Origin: a virus
Virus record (IMG/VR): IMGVR_UViG_3300037549_000080
Location: 1 to 59,762 of that record
Length of the DNA stretch: 59,762 bases
Strand: one strand, 5' to 3'
Position numbers and translations under genes: made by a program. Of this stretch, positions 23,370 through 31,598 are shown in pieces. The notes beneath the pieces were generated by a model. That model had not been told where the DNA came from, made no database searches, and was given only the letters and a program-made list of their open reading frames with translations. How positions within the stretch are numbered: position 1 is the stretch's first letter; every line of letters begins with the position of its first letter.

Positions 23370-24875
23370 TTATGCTCCGCCCGGTAATCCGGCCGGCTGG
23401 CTGATGTTGAATTTGTTTCCCGCTGCCGTCAATCGTTCAATGGCCAGCAAGGTCGCCTCCACCCGCTTCAGCGTCTGGCTGCTCTCCTTGGCGTAGTTCG
23501 TGCCGCCGGCCGCACCAATGACCAAGCCCATGCGTTCCCACGCCGAGGCTGGCATCTGCTTCATGTACGCCTGCGCGGCTGGTGCCTGCACCTTCTTGAA
23601 CGGATTATTGTTCTCAAACTGTTTGGTGATGCCGTCCACGATGGCTTTTGAACCGTGGTAGAAATTCGCATCTTTGTTGATGATAGGCGTGATTCCAAGT
23701 TTTCCAGCACCCGGTATGAGGGCAATTAAGTTGTTCACCTTTACCATTATCCACGTCAGCGTGTCGGCCAATCCTTGGAACAACAGCGTAATGCCGCTGA
23801 CGGCCACCATGACCACTTTCATTGTAACCGCCAGTACTGAAAATGCGTCCGCCAGTTCCTTTGCGATACCGGGCAGCATGTCACTGTTTGAAATCGTTTC
23901 CACGAATAGTCGGATAGCGTCCTCGAGGTACACCAGCACCGGAGCAAATTCATTTGCAATCTCTGCCTCCACCGCTTTGAAGCTTTGTTCCAGTGCCGCC
24001 CCGGCCCAGCTGACAGCTGCCAGTGTCGGCGCCGTCTGAGCTAGGATCCGATTGCTGTTCTCGAACCGGTCGCCAATCCACGCGATGGCCGCTCCGAACT
24101 GGTAGATTTCATTCTGACTCACGCCCAGCGCCGAGGCCAGTGAGTTGCGGCTCTGGGTCATGCCGATGCCCATGCCGCTTTGAACTGATTGCGCGTACAA
24201 CCGTTTGCCGTTCTCGTACGCCTCTTTGAGCATCCTGGCAAACATGCGGAACGGAGCCAGCATGGCGTTGATGGTGCGCCCTATCATGTAGAACGAGGCC
24301 AGCACCTGCCCGAGCGGCAACACCGCCGCCCGCAACCCTCCTAACCGCTGAGCCAGCGTCTGCGCCTGTGCCCCAGCCACCTTGAACTGAGGCGCGGGCA
24401 CGGTGGCCGCTGGGTAGGCCAAGCCGCCGCCGTTCAGGTTCGGTGGCACTGTGGCCAGCCCGCCGCCTCCAATCGTGCGGGCGGCCCGTTGTATGCGAAG
24501 CTGGGCCGCTGCGGCGGACCGCGCTGCCGCTTCCGCCGGGTCGGTAAACTTCTGGCCCTGCTCCGCACCCATCCAAGACTGCACCCGGCTGGCCACTGTG
24601 GCCGCCTCGCGGGCCGCCCGCAACCGGTTGACATCCGCCTGCGCTGAGGCCAGCGCAGCCGCCTTGGCGAGCGCGGCCTGCTGCTTCAGCTGGTCATTGG
24701 TGGTCTTTACCGATTTGGTGAGCTTTTCCTGTGACGAGGCCGCCTTGTCGGTTTCCGCGGCCATGGCAGTAGTGCCGGCCGATTTGAAGGTGATGCCCAG
24801 TTCCTTGGCCGCCGCCCGCGCCTGCTTCATCGCGGCGTCGAGCTGCAGCTTCAGTTCTACGGATATTTGGGACAT
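23370..24875 (-). CDS. Tail tape measure protein
   Basis: A 501-aa protein. A long Ala/Gln/Lys-rich helical N-terminal part (LDAAMKQARAAAKELGITFK) is followed by a hydrophobic centre about 340-400 (VLAVTMKVVMVAVSGITLLF) and a helical C-terminus. This composition, together with the frameshifting chaperone pair immediately upstream, identifies the tape measure. At about 1.5 angstrom per residue it predicts a tail near 75 nm, short for a siphovirus. The hydrophobic segment is thought to help DNA cross the inner membrane. Confidence 0.85.
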   Translation of the reverse strand: MSQISVELKLQLDAAMKQARAAAKELGITFKSAGTTAMAAETDKAASSQEKLTKSVKTTNDQLKQQAALAKAAALASAQADVNRLRAAREAATVASRVQSWMGAEQGQKFTDPAEAAARSAAAAQLRIQRAARTIGGGGLATVPPNLNGGGLAYPAATVPAPQFKVAGAQAQTLAQRLGGLRAAVLPLGQVLASFYMIGRTINAMLAPFRMFARMLKEAYENGKRLYAQSVQSGMGIGMTQSRNSLASALGVSQNEIYQFGAAIAWIGDRFENSNRILAQTAPTLAAVSWAGAALEQSFKAVEAEIANEFAPVLVYLEDAIRLFVETISNSDMLPGIAKELADAFSVLAVTMKVVMVAVSGITLLFQGLADTLTWIMVKVNNLIALIPGAGKLGITPIINKDANFYHGSKAIVDGITKQFENNNPFKKVQAPAAQAYMKQMPASAWERMGLVIGAAGGTNYAKESSQTLKRVEATLLAIERLTAAGNKFNISQPAGLPGGA

Positions 24876-24877
24876 GG

Positions 24878-25126
24878 TTATTTCAGGTTTTCAAGGCGCT
24901 TCTTTTCCTGCTGCACGTAGCCGCCTTTGTCGCCGGCAAACTCAAGCCCGGTGCCCCAGATGCGGGCCTCGCTCATGCGGGAAAAATTAAACCACACCCA
25001 GCCTTCTGCGCCATCCAGTTCGTCCAGACAGTAATCACGGCTCCATCCAAAAGTTTTCATCAGCAGCCCGGTCTTGTCCACCAGCCAGCCGAGGCCGTCA
25101 GCTACGGCTGGGACGAAGACGGGGGG
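24878..25126 (-). CDS. Tail assembly chaperone, -1 frame extension (G-T-like fusion product)
   Basis: The -1 frame is open from the slippery run at 25120-25126 through VFVPAVADGLGWLVDKTGLL to MKTFGWSRDYCLDELDGAEG and a stop at 24878. It has no independent good start until the ATG at 25081. As in lambda G/GT, ribosomes that slip would make a fusion of the 180-aa protein with these last 80 or so residues, which usually contact the tape measure and tube proteins. The conserved gene order (major tail protein, chaperone, extension, tape measure) supports it. Confidence 0.75.
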   Translation of the reverse strand, partial: PPVFVPAVADGLGWLVDKTGLLMKTFGWSRDYCLDELDGAEGWVWFNFSRMSEARIWGTGLEFAGDKGGYVQQEKKRLENLK

Positions 25127-25644
25127 CTTGCCTCATCGCCTCCCGGCGAGGGCGAAGGCTTTTCTTTGAGTTCCAAATGACCCTGCGCGTAAATCTCCAT
25201 CTGTTTCGCAATGGTGGTCAAGAAAGCTGCGATGGCAATCACCCCGTTGTCACCGAATTCGTCTTCCGCCAGTTCCTTCACGTGGTCAGCGCCTTTTTTG
25301 AATTCATCCTTGGCCGCCGCAATCGGCCGCGTGAGCAGCCAGCACAGCTGCCACGCCAGCGGGCCGCTCGGTTCAAAATTATAGCTGCCGTCAGCCATGG
25401 CCGTGAACCGGTTCAACGGGTGCCCCAGCTGCGATAGAAACATGAAATCACGGTCAACAAACCGGCGAACATTATATTTTCCAGCCTTGATGTCCGGAGC
25501 CGGGGCGAAGATGTCACGCAACGGGCCGGGCAACGCTGAGGTCAAGGCGGCCGAACCTTTCTGGTCATCAGCCGCCTGATTCGCCTGTGTCTCCGCAATC
25601 TTGGCCTGTACGGCCGGCGGAATGATAATGGGTGCATCAGCCAT
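25102..25644 (-). CDS. Tail assembly chaperone (G-like product)
   Basis: A 180-aa mainly helical protein (MADAPIIIPPAVQAKIAETQ), with a Pro/Ser-rich tail SPGGDEASPPSSSQP. It is directly upstream of the tape measure and its 3' end contains the slippery run C-CCC-CCG, so it is the unshifted chaperone that coats the tape measure during tail assembly. The family is too divergent to recognise by sequence; the call rests on gene order and the frameshift signal. Confidence 0.7.
   Translation of the reverse strand: MADAPIIIPPAVQAKIAETQANQAADDQKGSAALTSALPGPLRDIFAPAPDIKAGKYNVRRFVDRDFMFLSQLGHPLNRFTAMADGSYNFEPSGPLAWQLCWLLTRPIAAAKDEFKKGADHVKELAEDEFGDNGVIAIAAFLTTIAKQMEIYAQGHLELKEKPSPSPGGDEASPPSSSQP
25120..25126 (-). 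promoter_or_regulatory. Programmed -1 ribosomal frameshift site
   Basis: On the minus strand the heptamer C CCC CCG, in frame AGC-CCC-CCG, lies 24 bases before the end of the upstream chaperone frame. Slippage by -1 moves ribosomes into the open frame leading to the tape-measure-proximal extension. This is the standard location of the tail-chaperone slip site in siphoviruses. Confidence 0.75.
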
Positions 25645-25646
25645 GA

Positions 25647-26237
25647 TTACGCAATGAGTAGGAATTTCTCAACCGAGAGCGTGCGGCCAGCCGGCATCTT
25701 CGGAGCCGCTTCCCAACTGTGGTCCGCAATGATGCAGGAATACTGCGACCCGCGTGCGCCGCCGGGCACCAGCCCGGCGCCGTCCTGAATTACAAGGCGC
25801 TGGCCAACCGTCAGCGCGTTCGTGACCTGGTTGACGTCATCGCGCACATCCAACTCCCAGCGTGACCCGTCAATGCCCTGCACCTTGCCGGCGGTCAACC
25901 CGTCACCGTTCGGCAGGTTCTCATCATAGGCCATGATGGTTTTCTGGTTCACCTTGGTGATTGTCAACCAGCCGGTGATGTTGGCGAAATTGTTCGTGCC
26001 CCAGAGCAGGGTCGTGCCGGTGCCGTTAGCAATGTGCTGCCCGGTTGCCGCGTTCCCGCCGCCAGTCGGCCCGGTGGTCGGCCACCCCATTTGGTTCTGT
26101 TGTTCCAGCTGGTCAACGTAGCCCAGAAAGTTACGGCGCACGTAGGTTCGGGCGCAGTTAATCAGGAAGCTGACCCACAGGAAGCTGACCCACAGGAAGC
26201 TGACCCACAGGATGGTGGCTAATAAAGTTTGTTTCAT
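25647..26237 (-). CDS. Probable major tail protein with an odd hydrophobic N-terminus
   Basis: A 196-aa protein from ATG 26237. The first 25 residues contain three identical copies of WVSFL (MKQTLLATIL then the repeats), which would form a membrane segment. The rest (RTYVRRNFLGYVDQLEQQNQ, TTLLWGTNNFANITGWLTIT, SWEAAPKMPAGRTLSVEKFL) is beta-rich and sits where the tail-tube gene is expected, between the tail-terminator candidate and the chaperones. A later start after the repeats would remove the hydrophobic part; no clear alternative start context is seen. Confidence 0.55.
   Translation of the reverse strand: MKQTLLATILWVSFLWVSFLWVSFLINCARTYVRRNFLGYVDQLEQQNQMGWPTTGPTGGGNAATGQHIANGTGTTLLWGTNNFANITGWLTITKVNQKTIMAYDENLPNGDGLTAGKVQGIDGSRWELDVRDDVNQVTNALTVGQRLVIQDGAGLVPGGARGSQYSCIIADHSWEAAPKMPAGRTLSVEKFLLIA
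26164..26208 (-). repeat. Triplicated 15-bp coding repeat
   Basis: Three perfect tandem copies of AGGAAGCTGACCCAC (plus strand), encoding WVSFL three times on the minus strand. The period is five codons, so the frame is kept. This looks like recent slippage expansion within an N-terminal hydrophobic segment. Confidence 0.9.
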
Positions 26238-26265
26238 GGCTTTGATGGTGGCGAGGTTGATGATG

Positions 26266-26490
26266 TTACGCAGCTTTGGGCTGCTCCAGAGGCTGGGCTG
26301 ACAGCGTGACCAGCGTGTTCCGCTCCGCCACCAGCTGCCGGTTATACTCATCGTACAAATCCGGATTGACATTCAACGCCTCAAATGAGGCTGCCTTGAA
26401 CTTGGAAAGCTCAAGGGAATTTTCTTTGAGTTGGATGGAGTTGGCGGCAGCCGCATGGGCAGCCATACGAAGGTCAGCTTTGTTTTTCAT
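26266..26490 (-). CDS. Hypothetical protein, 74 aa, helical
   Basis: From ATG 26490, MKNKADLRMAAHAAAANSIQ then LKENSLELSKFKAASFEALN, ending QPLEQPKAA. It is predicted to be almost wholly helical and may be a small head-tail or tail-tube accessory. The start lies one base after the stop of the upstream signal-peptide gene, in a run of structural genes. No family recognised. Confidence 0.6.
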   Translation of the reverse strand: MKNKADLRMAAHAAAANSIQLKENSLELSKFKAASFEALNVNPDLYDEYNRQLVAERNTLVTLSAQPLEQPKAA

Positions 26491-26491
26491 G

Positions 26492-26932
26492 TTAGGGTGA
26501 GTTGATGGTGTTGGTGACGTTGCCGGCGGCATTCGTGAACTGTGCCTGTACCCACGGCAGTGAATAGCAAAGCACCGACTGGGCGGGTATGTTGGTAGTG
26601 AAGGTTGACCCGTTGGTGTAGCCGGCGCTGGCCGGAAACGTAAGCGTCAACGTGTTCACAAAAATCGGGTTCGTGCTGCCGAACACCGCCACCCCGTATG
26701 ATAGGTTAGCTGTCTCATTGGTGACGATGCCGCTGAGCGTGAGCGGTTTCAAAGGCACATAGAAAGTCACGCTGTTTGATGGCACGCTGCCGCTGATGGG
26801 CAGCATGGCGTTGGTCGTGCCGGTCACAGTTATGCCGGTGCTGAATTGGGCATCAGCCGATAGCACAAAGGCAGTAACAATGCCGAAGGTGAGTAACGAA
26901 ACTTTGAGGAATTTCTTCAGGTTCTTTTTCAT
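26492..26932 (-). CDS. Secreted or virion protein with signal peptide
   Basis: A 146-aa protein from ATG 26932. Residues 1-29 are a strong Sec signal (KKFLKVSLLTFGIVTAFVLS, cleavage at ADA/QF). The mature part is beta-sandwich-like and Thr/Asn-rich (TGITVTGTTNAMLPISGSVP). It lies between the tail-terminator candidate and tail-tube genes, where cytoplasmic assembly proteins are expected, so a signal peptide is surprising. Other genes of this phage share the trait. Function unknown. Confidence 0.65.
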   Translation of the reverse strand: MKKNLKKFLKVSLLTFGIVTAFVLSADAQFSTGITVTGTTNAMLPISGSVPSNSVTFYVPLKPLTLSGIVTNETANLSYGVAVFGSTNPIFVNTLTLTFPASAGYTNGSTFTTNIPAQSVLCYSLPWVQAQFTNAAGNVTNTINSP

Positions 26933-26999
26933 AATGATGTCGTTTAACGGTTTCAATCTGTGTGGTCAATGGTTGGTTTGCAAATCTTTTTTTCCGTTT

Positions 27000-27557
27000 C
27001 TACCCGGTGGTGCCGTCCGCCAGAATCGCCGGGATGTCCGCCGCGCATTCAAATTCGATCAGCTTGCAATCCATGAACACGTTCGCAGTGGGTGACGGGC
27101 CTATCTGTGCCAGCGGCCGGATGCCCTTGTAATCCACGATGTCTTCCGTGGTGATGGCAGCCAGCACCCGGATGCCGTCCCGGATGGTTTCACAGCTGTC
27201 ACAAAAGTTTTCGTAGTAGCCGGGAGTGTTGAACTGCCCGGTGCTGTCCGCCGTGTTGTTCTTGAACCCGTGGCCGCGCATGACCACCACCGCGAACATG
27301 CGGTCAACCCGGTGCAGGTTGGTCTTTTCACCGCCGGCGTACTCACCCCGCGCCTTCTCACCCACGTACATCACGAAAATGCGCGGCTGCTCCGATACCA
27401 GCCCGCCATTGTAAATCTCTTCCCAAAGGTGCGATTCATTCTCCACGATTTTCACCTTGCCGTTGCGAGGCTTGGCGTACACCCAAAGCTGCGCCTCAAT
27501 TATCTTGAGAACCTCGCTGACCGTCATGCTGGGGTTGCCGCCGCCGGATATGCTCAT
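27000..27557 (-). CDS. Putative tail terminator/completion protein
   Basis: A 185-aa protein with a helix-strand N-terminal region (MTVSEVLKIIEAQLWVYAKP), then PRIFVMYVGEKARGEYAGGE and VDRMFAVVVMRGHGF. Such proteins follow the Mu gpG-like tail-completion gene in many siphoviruses. The ATG overlaps that gene's stop (ATGA). The ring-forming tail terminator caps the tube before head joining. The assignment is by order and overall fold pattern, not a family hit. Confidence 0.55.
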   Translation of the reverse strand: MSISGGGNPSMTVSEVLKIIEAQLWVYAKPRNGKVKIVENESHLWEEIYNGGLVSEQPRIFVMYVGEKARGEYAGGEKTNLHRVDRMFAVVVMRGHGFKNNTADSTGQFNTPGYYENFCDSCETIRDGIRVLAAITTEDIVDYKGIRPLAQIGPSPTANVFMDCKLIEFECAADIPAILADGTTG

Positions 27558-27994
27558 GTCATTAAATGGTTGATTTCTTTCTGGGCCACTTCAGTGACTT
27601 CGCCCAGCGTCCACGGCATGCACTTGCCCCGCTTGTCAATCGGGAAGAACGGCCGGGGCGGCAGGTGCGCCTTCGCGCTGCCGTACTGATGCGCCAGAAC
27701 ATACGGGCATTCCGCGTCCATGGCAAAGACTTCGTTGCCTTCCTGATGGACGGAGCCGCGCAGCCGGCCAGTCACAACTAGCGTGGCAATCTCCCGGCCA
27801 ACCTTGCGTATGTACCGGCCGCCGTCCTTGTCCGATAGCCGGGGCCACACCGTAGGCCGGTCTGGTCCCATGATGCCAAAGTTTGCCAGCGTGATTTCAT
27901 GGAACCGTTTGGCCATGGCTTCCTCAATCGTCGGCTGGGCGTCCTTCAGCTTCGCCAGCAGGTCGGCTTCAAAGTGCGATGTGTCCAGCGTCAT
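27554..27994 (-). CDS. Phage virion morphogenesis protein (Mu gpG/P2 gpS-like tail completion)
   Basis: A 146-aa protein from ATG 27994. The C-terminal half contains PYVLAHQYGSAKAHLPPRPF followed by FPIDKRG, the signature of tail-completion gpS/Mu gpG-type proteins (HxxG...LPxRPFL). GRLRGSVHQEGNEVFAMDAE precedes it. This protein helps form the head-tail joining interface. It follows the MuF-containing fusion gene, as in Mu-like gene orders. The upstream stop region contains GGAGGT, a rare Shine-Dalgarno-like site. Confidence 0.75.
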   Translation of the reverse strand: MTLDTSHFEADLLAKLKDAQPTIEEAMAKRFHEITLANFGIMGPDRPTVWPRLSDKDGGRYIRKVGREIATLVVTGRLRGSVHQEGNEVFAMDAECPYVLAHQYGSAKAHLPPRPFFPIDKRGKCMPWTLGEVTEVAQKEINHLMT

Positions 27995-27996
27995 AT

Positions 27997-30108
27997 TCAC
28001 CGGCGACCTCCTACCAGATAGCAGCGGCAGTTGCAAACTTCCTCCGCCGGCCCGGCCGGGTCGCCGGGGTACTTGAGCCCGTTGCTGAACGCTTCACCGA
28101 TTTTTACTTCGCCCTGCGCTTCGCACGCCAGATGTGTCGGCCGCACCTTCTCGTCTTCCATCGTGTGCCAGCGCACGGTCTTGTAGCCGGCCCGCTGAAG
28201 CCGGTCCAGCTGCACCGTCCCGTACGTGACCTGGGCCTCGGTGGCCGCCATCGTCTTGCCCGCCTCCTTGGCGGTTTCGCGCAGCTTGCGCAAAGTGACC
28301 GCCGCATCCAACCCAGACGTATCGGCCGCCTCGCGGGCAGCGGATAGCTTGGCGGAAAATTCGGCGGCAAAATTCTTCAGCACGGGCTGCCGGGCGGCGG
28401 CGAATCGCTCAGCTTCCAGCCGGGTTTCTTTGCCCCATTGCTTGTCCAAAATCTTGGTGGTTTCGACAAACGCATCTTCCCCGGCCAGCAAGAGCAGGAG
28501 CAGCACGGCGTCGATCGTGGCTTTCTTGCTGCGCTCTTTCTTCAGGTGGACAGCATGCAGCGCAGCCTGCTCGTAGATGGATTGCGCGGCGTCACGGGCG
28601 GCATCGTGGGAACTGGTATCAAATGATACCGTAGAGGCTTGGAGAATTAAACCCGGTTCGGGTTTTTGGATGACGCCCAGAACTTGCTCGTCACTTCCTG
28701 CGCCACGGCCCGGCGCTTCGTCACTCGCTCGGCGGTGCCCGGCGGCAATGTCAATGAGGCGCTGAGCATCGGCGGGCTGCCGGGTGATGGCAGCTTCGGC
28801 TTTGTTGAACAGCTGTTTGAATGTTCCACTAAACAAACTTTGCACCGAGGCCGTCGCCTTGTCAAGCGGAAGGCCCGTTGCCTTGGCCACCTTGCCGGCC
28901 AGCCGTTCCATGTCTCGCGGGCTGGTCATGCGCGTTTCCGTGCTGGTCAACGCCGCCACACCGGCCACCGTGATACCATGCGCCTCGAGCGTGCGCTTGA
29001 AAGCCAGCCAGCTTTCGCCGGTGTTGTGGACATCCTCGGTGATGATGACCGGCCGGTTCAACTCTTTCAGCCGGCGCATGGCCGCTGGTTCCGCCTGATA
29101 ACCCACCGGGTCAGCCAGCTTCGCAAAGTACCCACTCTTGTGCTTCGCCTCTTTCACCGCCGTCGCTGTGGCCGGATGCTCAGTGAACACCGGGGCTCCA
29201 TGGTCGGCGCTGATGCGGTCAGCCAATGCGTGCGGCAAAATGTTCCGGCCGCTGGTGGATGGCATCGGGACCAGCACATGCCCCTTGGTGACCAGCTTCG
29301 CGTACGCCCCAGCCTTGTAATACTTCGAAACGATTGCGTGCCCTTTATCATGGTCGCCGCCGCCCGCCAGCCACGCGGTCTTGTCCACGCGCAAATCACT
29401 CACGCGCCGGGATGAAAAATGCGGGATTGGCACAGCCCGGCCGGGCGCACTGCCACCAACCTGACCAGGTCGGCCGGCGTGCGGATGTTCCGCGGCTTTC
29501 AGAAGATTCAAGGTGCGCTCAAATAATGTCGCCTTCGCCGGGTGCCACACGTAGCCCGGATGCTGGCCGCCTTCCTTTTTGGTGAACCCGTGCTTTTCAT
29601 AGAACCGGTTCAAGCGCTCCTGCAGCTCCGGGCTGTCCGCCCCGGCCGTCAGTTCCACGCGCCGGCCTGTCTCCGCCGCAAAGTTCTGGATCCGTTTCAG
29701 GGCCGCGCTCCCGTGCCCCTTGCCCTGCTCCACCGCGTCCAGCCGGGTCACGAAAACCGCATCCTTGTCCACCTGTGCGCTCACCCGCACCGCCGGGTCA
29801 CTGCTGTGGTGATAACCCAGCTTGCCCAGAATGCCCTTGGCCGGCACCAGTCCGTGCTTCTCCGCCACACTGCCGCCGACCTTGCCCGGCCGCCCGGCAT
29901 GCGGGTGCGCAGCGGCCGTTTTTAGCAGGTTGACCGCTCGGGCAGCAAGGTTGGCCACCGGGACGATTTCAGTGCGGGAAACAGGCGCTGGCGCACGCTG
30001 CTGGCCGAAATTGGCGCGGGTGCCCAGCAACCGGGCTGTGCGGCTGCTTAAACTGTCAATGTTTGATACACCGGTCACGGCATGCCTAGGTTGCCCGGCC
30101 ACCACCAC
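27997..30108 (-). CDS. Fusion protein: GNAT acetyltransferase, phosphoribosyltransferase and Mu F-like head domain
   Basis: A 703-aa GTG-started protein. Residues 112-190 resemble a GNAT acetyltransferase (TRLDAVEQGKGHGSAALKRI, acetyl-CoA loop QGKGHG). Residues 255-400 are a phosphoribosyltransferase-like domain with the PRPP loop VIITEDVHNTGES at 354-366 and LVPMPSTSGRN before it. About 480-703 is a MuF-like minor head domain ending CNCRCYLVGG. Two copies of the linker HPHAGRPG(K/Q)VGGS (68-80, 208-220) precede the enzyme domains. MuF proteins enter the virion, so the attached enzymes may be delivered on infection. This is a polyvalent-protein architecture. Confidence 0.8.
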   Translation of the reverse strand: MVVAGQPRHAVTGVSNIDSLSSRTARLLGTRANFGQQRAPAPVSRTEIVPVANLAARAVNLLKTAAAHPHAGRPGKVGGSVAEKHGLVPAKGILGKLGYHHSSDPAVRVSAQVDKDAVFVTRLDAVEQGKGHGSAALKRIQNFAAETGRRVELTAGADSPELQERLNRFYEKHGFTKKEGGQHPGYVWHPAKATLFERTLNLLKAAEHPHAGRPGQVGGSAPGRAVPIPHFSSRRVSDLRVDKTAWLAGGGDHDKGHAIVSKYYKAGAYAKLVTKGHVLVPMPSTSGRNILPHALADRISADHGAPVFTEHPATATAVKEAKHKSGYFAKLADPVGYQAEPAAMRRLKELNRPVIITEDVHNTGESWLAFKRTLEAHGITVAGVAALTSTETRMTSPRDMERLAGKVAKATGLPLDKATASVQSLFSGTFKQLFNKAEAAITRQPADAQRLIDIAAGHRRASDEAPGRGAGSDEQVLGVIQKPEPGLILQASTVSFDTSSHDAARDAAQSIYEQAALHAVHLKKERSKKATIDAVLLLLLLAGEDAFVETTKILDKQWGKETRLEAERFAAARQPVLKNFAAEFSAKLSAAREAADTSGLDAAVTLRKLRETAKEAGKTMAATEAQVTYGTVQLDRLQRAGYKTVRWHTMEDEKVRPTHLACEAQGEVKIGEAFSNGLKYPGDPAGPAEEVCNCRCYLVGGRR

Positions 30109-30734
30109 GGGGCCGGCGCTTGAAAGATGCTGTTGTACGTGGTCAGGTCAACCGGCGGGCTGCTCGCGCCGAACCGCACACTGGCCACCGGCGGATTCAT
30201 CGGCTTGGTGGAATCATACAGCGGGAATGGGTTGCACGCCGGGTCACCGAACCACGGCACGTTCACGGCCGTCAGGTAATCACGGCCAGTCGGGTCAGTC
30301 GGCGGCACCACCGGCTTCCCTTTGGTGATGTCTTCAAAATACTTGTTCGCAATCTTGAAATTGTCCGTCAGCGGTGAGTACGCGCCCTTGTCGCTGAGAA
30401 TCACCATCTGAAGGTTCGGCGTGCTGTTCACCAGCCCGTACGCCGCGAGGTACAGCACATGCCGCAGCGCTTCCGGGGGCACCGCATTCGGCGTGATGCT
30501 CAGCGGTATCTTGGCGTTCAGCTGGATGGCCGCCCGCAGCTGGTTCACCGCGAAGACAATCTGCGCCGTGCAGCGGTCATCCAGGGTCGGGTCGTACGTG
30601 CGGCGGGTTTCCGGGCTGGCCAGCGCGGCGGTGATGCTGTCGCCGTCAATGTTCTCGTTGCTTTTGGCGAGCACTTCCAAGCTGATGACTTTCGCCACAT
30701 CATCTGCGGTTGGGATTATCCAGTTCGTCGCCAT
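30075..30734 (-). CDS. Putative head-tail connector protein
   Basis: A 219-aa protein. The N-terminal part (MATNWIIPTADDVAKVISLE, then a helical repeat region CTAQIVFAVNQLRAAIQLNA) resembles Mu gp36/DUF1320-type connector proteins. The C-terminal half is Pro/Trp-rich (NSIFQAPAPWWWPGNLGMP). It lies between capsid and MuF-fusion genes and overlaps the latter by 34 bases. The assignment is by position and helical pattern, so it stays tentative. Confidence 0.55.
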   Translation of the reverse strand: MATNWIIPTADDVAKVISLEVLAKSNENIDGDSITAALASPETRRTYDPTLDDRCTAQIVFAVNQLRAAIQLNAKIPLSITPNAVPPEALRHVLYLAAYGLVNSTPNLQMVILSDKGAYSPLTDNFKIANKYFEDITKGKPVVPPTDPTGRDYLTAVNVPWFGDPACNPFPLYDSTKPMNPPVASVRFGASSPPVDLTTYNSIFQAPAPWWWPGNLGMP

Positions 30735-30744
30735 AAAATTGAAA

Positions 30745-30781
30745 GCCGCCGGCCAAGTGAGAGGTTCAAATGACCGGCGGC
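30745..30781 (-). terminator. Terminator-like hairpin between capsid-associated and connector genes
   Basis: On the minus strand GCCGCCGG (30781-30774) and CCGGCGGC (30752-30745) form an 8-bp GC stem with a 21-base loop, followed by TTTCAATTTT just before the connector ATG. It could lower transcription of downstream genes relative to the capsid gene. The long loop and interrupted T run make it a partial terminator. Confidence 0.5.
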
Positions 30782-30806
30782 ATGTTGTTATTGAGGTTGG
30801 GGCAGC

Positions 30807-31520
30807 TTATTGCACCGACAACACGGAGTAGTTGGTCAAGCTCGCCGTGCCCGCCCCGTTCTGGATGCTTTCCAGATACAGGTTCAAGCCATTCGCCAGC
30901 GGCGGCGTGCTGAACTTGCTGAATACCACGTTGGTCGTGACCAGCGCAGTACCGTTCAACGCCATCGTCACCGTGGCATAAGTCTGCCGCGGACTAGCCG
31001 AACCGTTCGCGCCTGTGGTCGGGTTGTTGGTGATGTACAACGGCTGCACCGAACTGGACAGCACAAACACCACGTTGGTGGTCGAGGCGGCGGTGGCGGA
31101 CGCGATGAACTGAACGATTACGTCACCGTCCTGCGTGCCGCCGGCATTGAGGAACAACACATTCGTCTCAATCGTGTTGCCCGCGATGCCGGCCGTGTAC
31201 AGCCCGTTGGTTGGCTGGCTGGTCGAGTTGGTCGTGCCGCTGGTGCTGATGACAGCATAAGACGGGTTGCCAACGATGCCGTTCACGCCAATGACCGTGG
31301 CCGCCGAGGCAGCCATACCCATCAGCATCACAAAAGCCAGCAGCAGCGCGGCGAATTTCGCCACAGCTTTAGCCGTCTTTTCGTAAACGTGTTTCCGGGT
31401 GTCATCGTTCTGCACGCGCAGCACGTTTTCATCCTTGGCCGCAGCTTCAGCGGCATCCTTGTCGTTTTCATGCTCCACGGTGCTGACCTTGGAGCCATAG
31501 AGGAAGTGGTATTTGCTCAT
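30807..31520 (-). CDS. Membrane-anchored or secreted protein next to the capsid gene
   Basis: A 237-aa protein. The N-terminal 52 residues are soluble and charged. Residues about 53-75 are strongly hydrophobic (FAALLLAFVMLMGMAASAA), like an internal signal or anchor with an ASA/A cleavage site. The C-terminal 160 residues are Thr/Asn/Ser-rich beta structure (TTNVVFVLSSSVQPLYITNN). A decoration protein would fit its place behind the capsid gene, but the hydrophobic segment would not. It is preceded by a CAAAACCAAAACAAA-type leader and a hairpin. Confidence 0.6.
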   Translation of the reverse strand: MSKYHFLYGSKVSTVEHENDKDAAEAAAKDENVLRVQNDDTRKHVYEKTAKAVAKFAALLLAFVMLMGMAASAATVIGVNGIVGNPSYAVISTSGTTNSTSQPTNGLYTAGIAGNTIETNVLFLNAGGTQDGDVIVQFIASATAASTTNVVFVLSSSVQPLYITNNPTTGANGSASPRQTYATVTMALNGTALVTTNVVFSKFSTPPLANGLNLYLESIQNGAGTASLTNYSVLSVQ

Positions 31521-31552
31521 GATATTTATTCAGTTTATTTTGTTTTGGTTTT

Positions 31553-31586
31553 GTGAGGGCCGCAGCCACCCGGCCGCAGCCCTCAC
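31553..31586 (-). promoter_or_regulatory. Hairpin after the capsid gene
   Basis: GTGAGGGC (31553-31560) pairs with GCCCTCAC (31579-31586) around an 18-base GC-rich loop that holds a smaller stem. It lies 12 bases after the major capsid stop and before the A/C-rich leader of the next gene. No U run follows on the minus strand. It may stabilise the 3' end of the capsid message. Confidence 0.5.
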
Positions 31587-31598
31587 GTTATCGGAATC

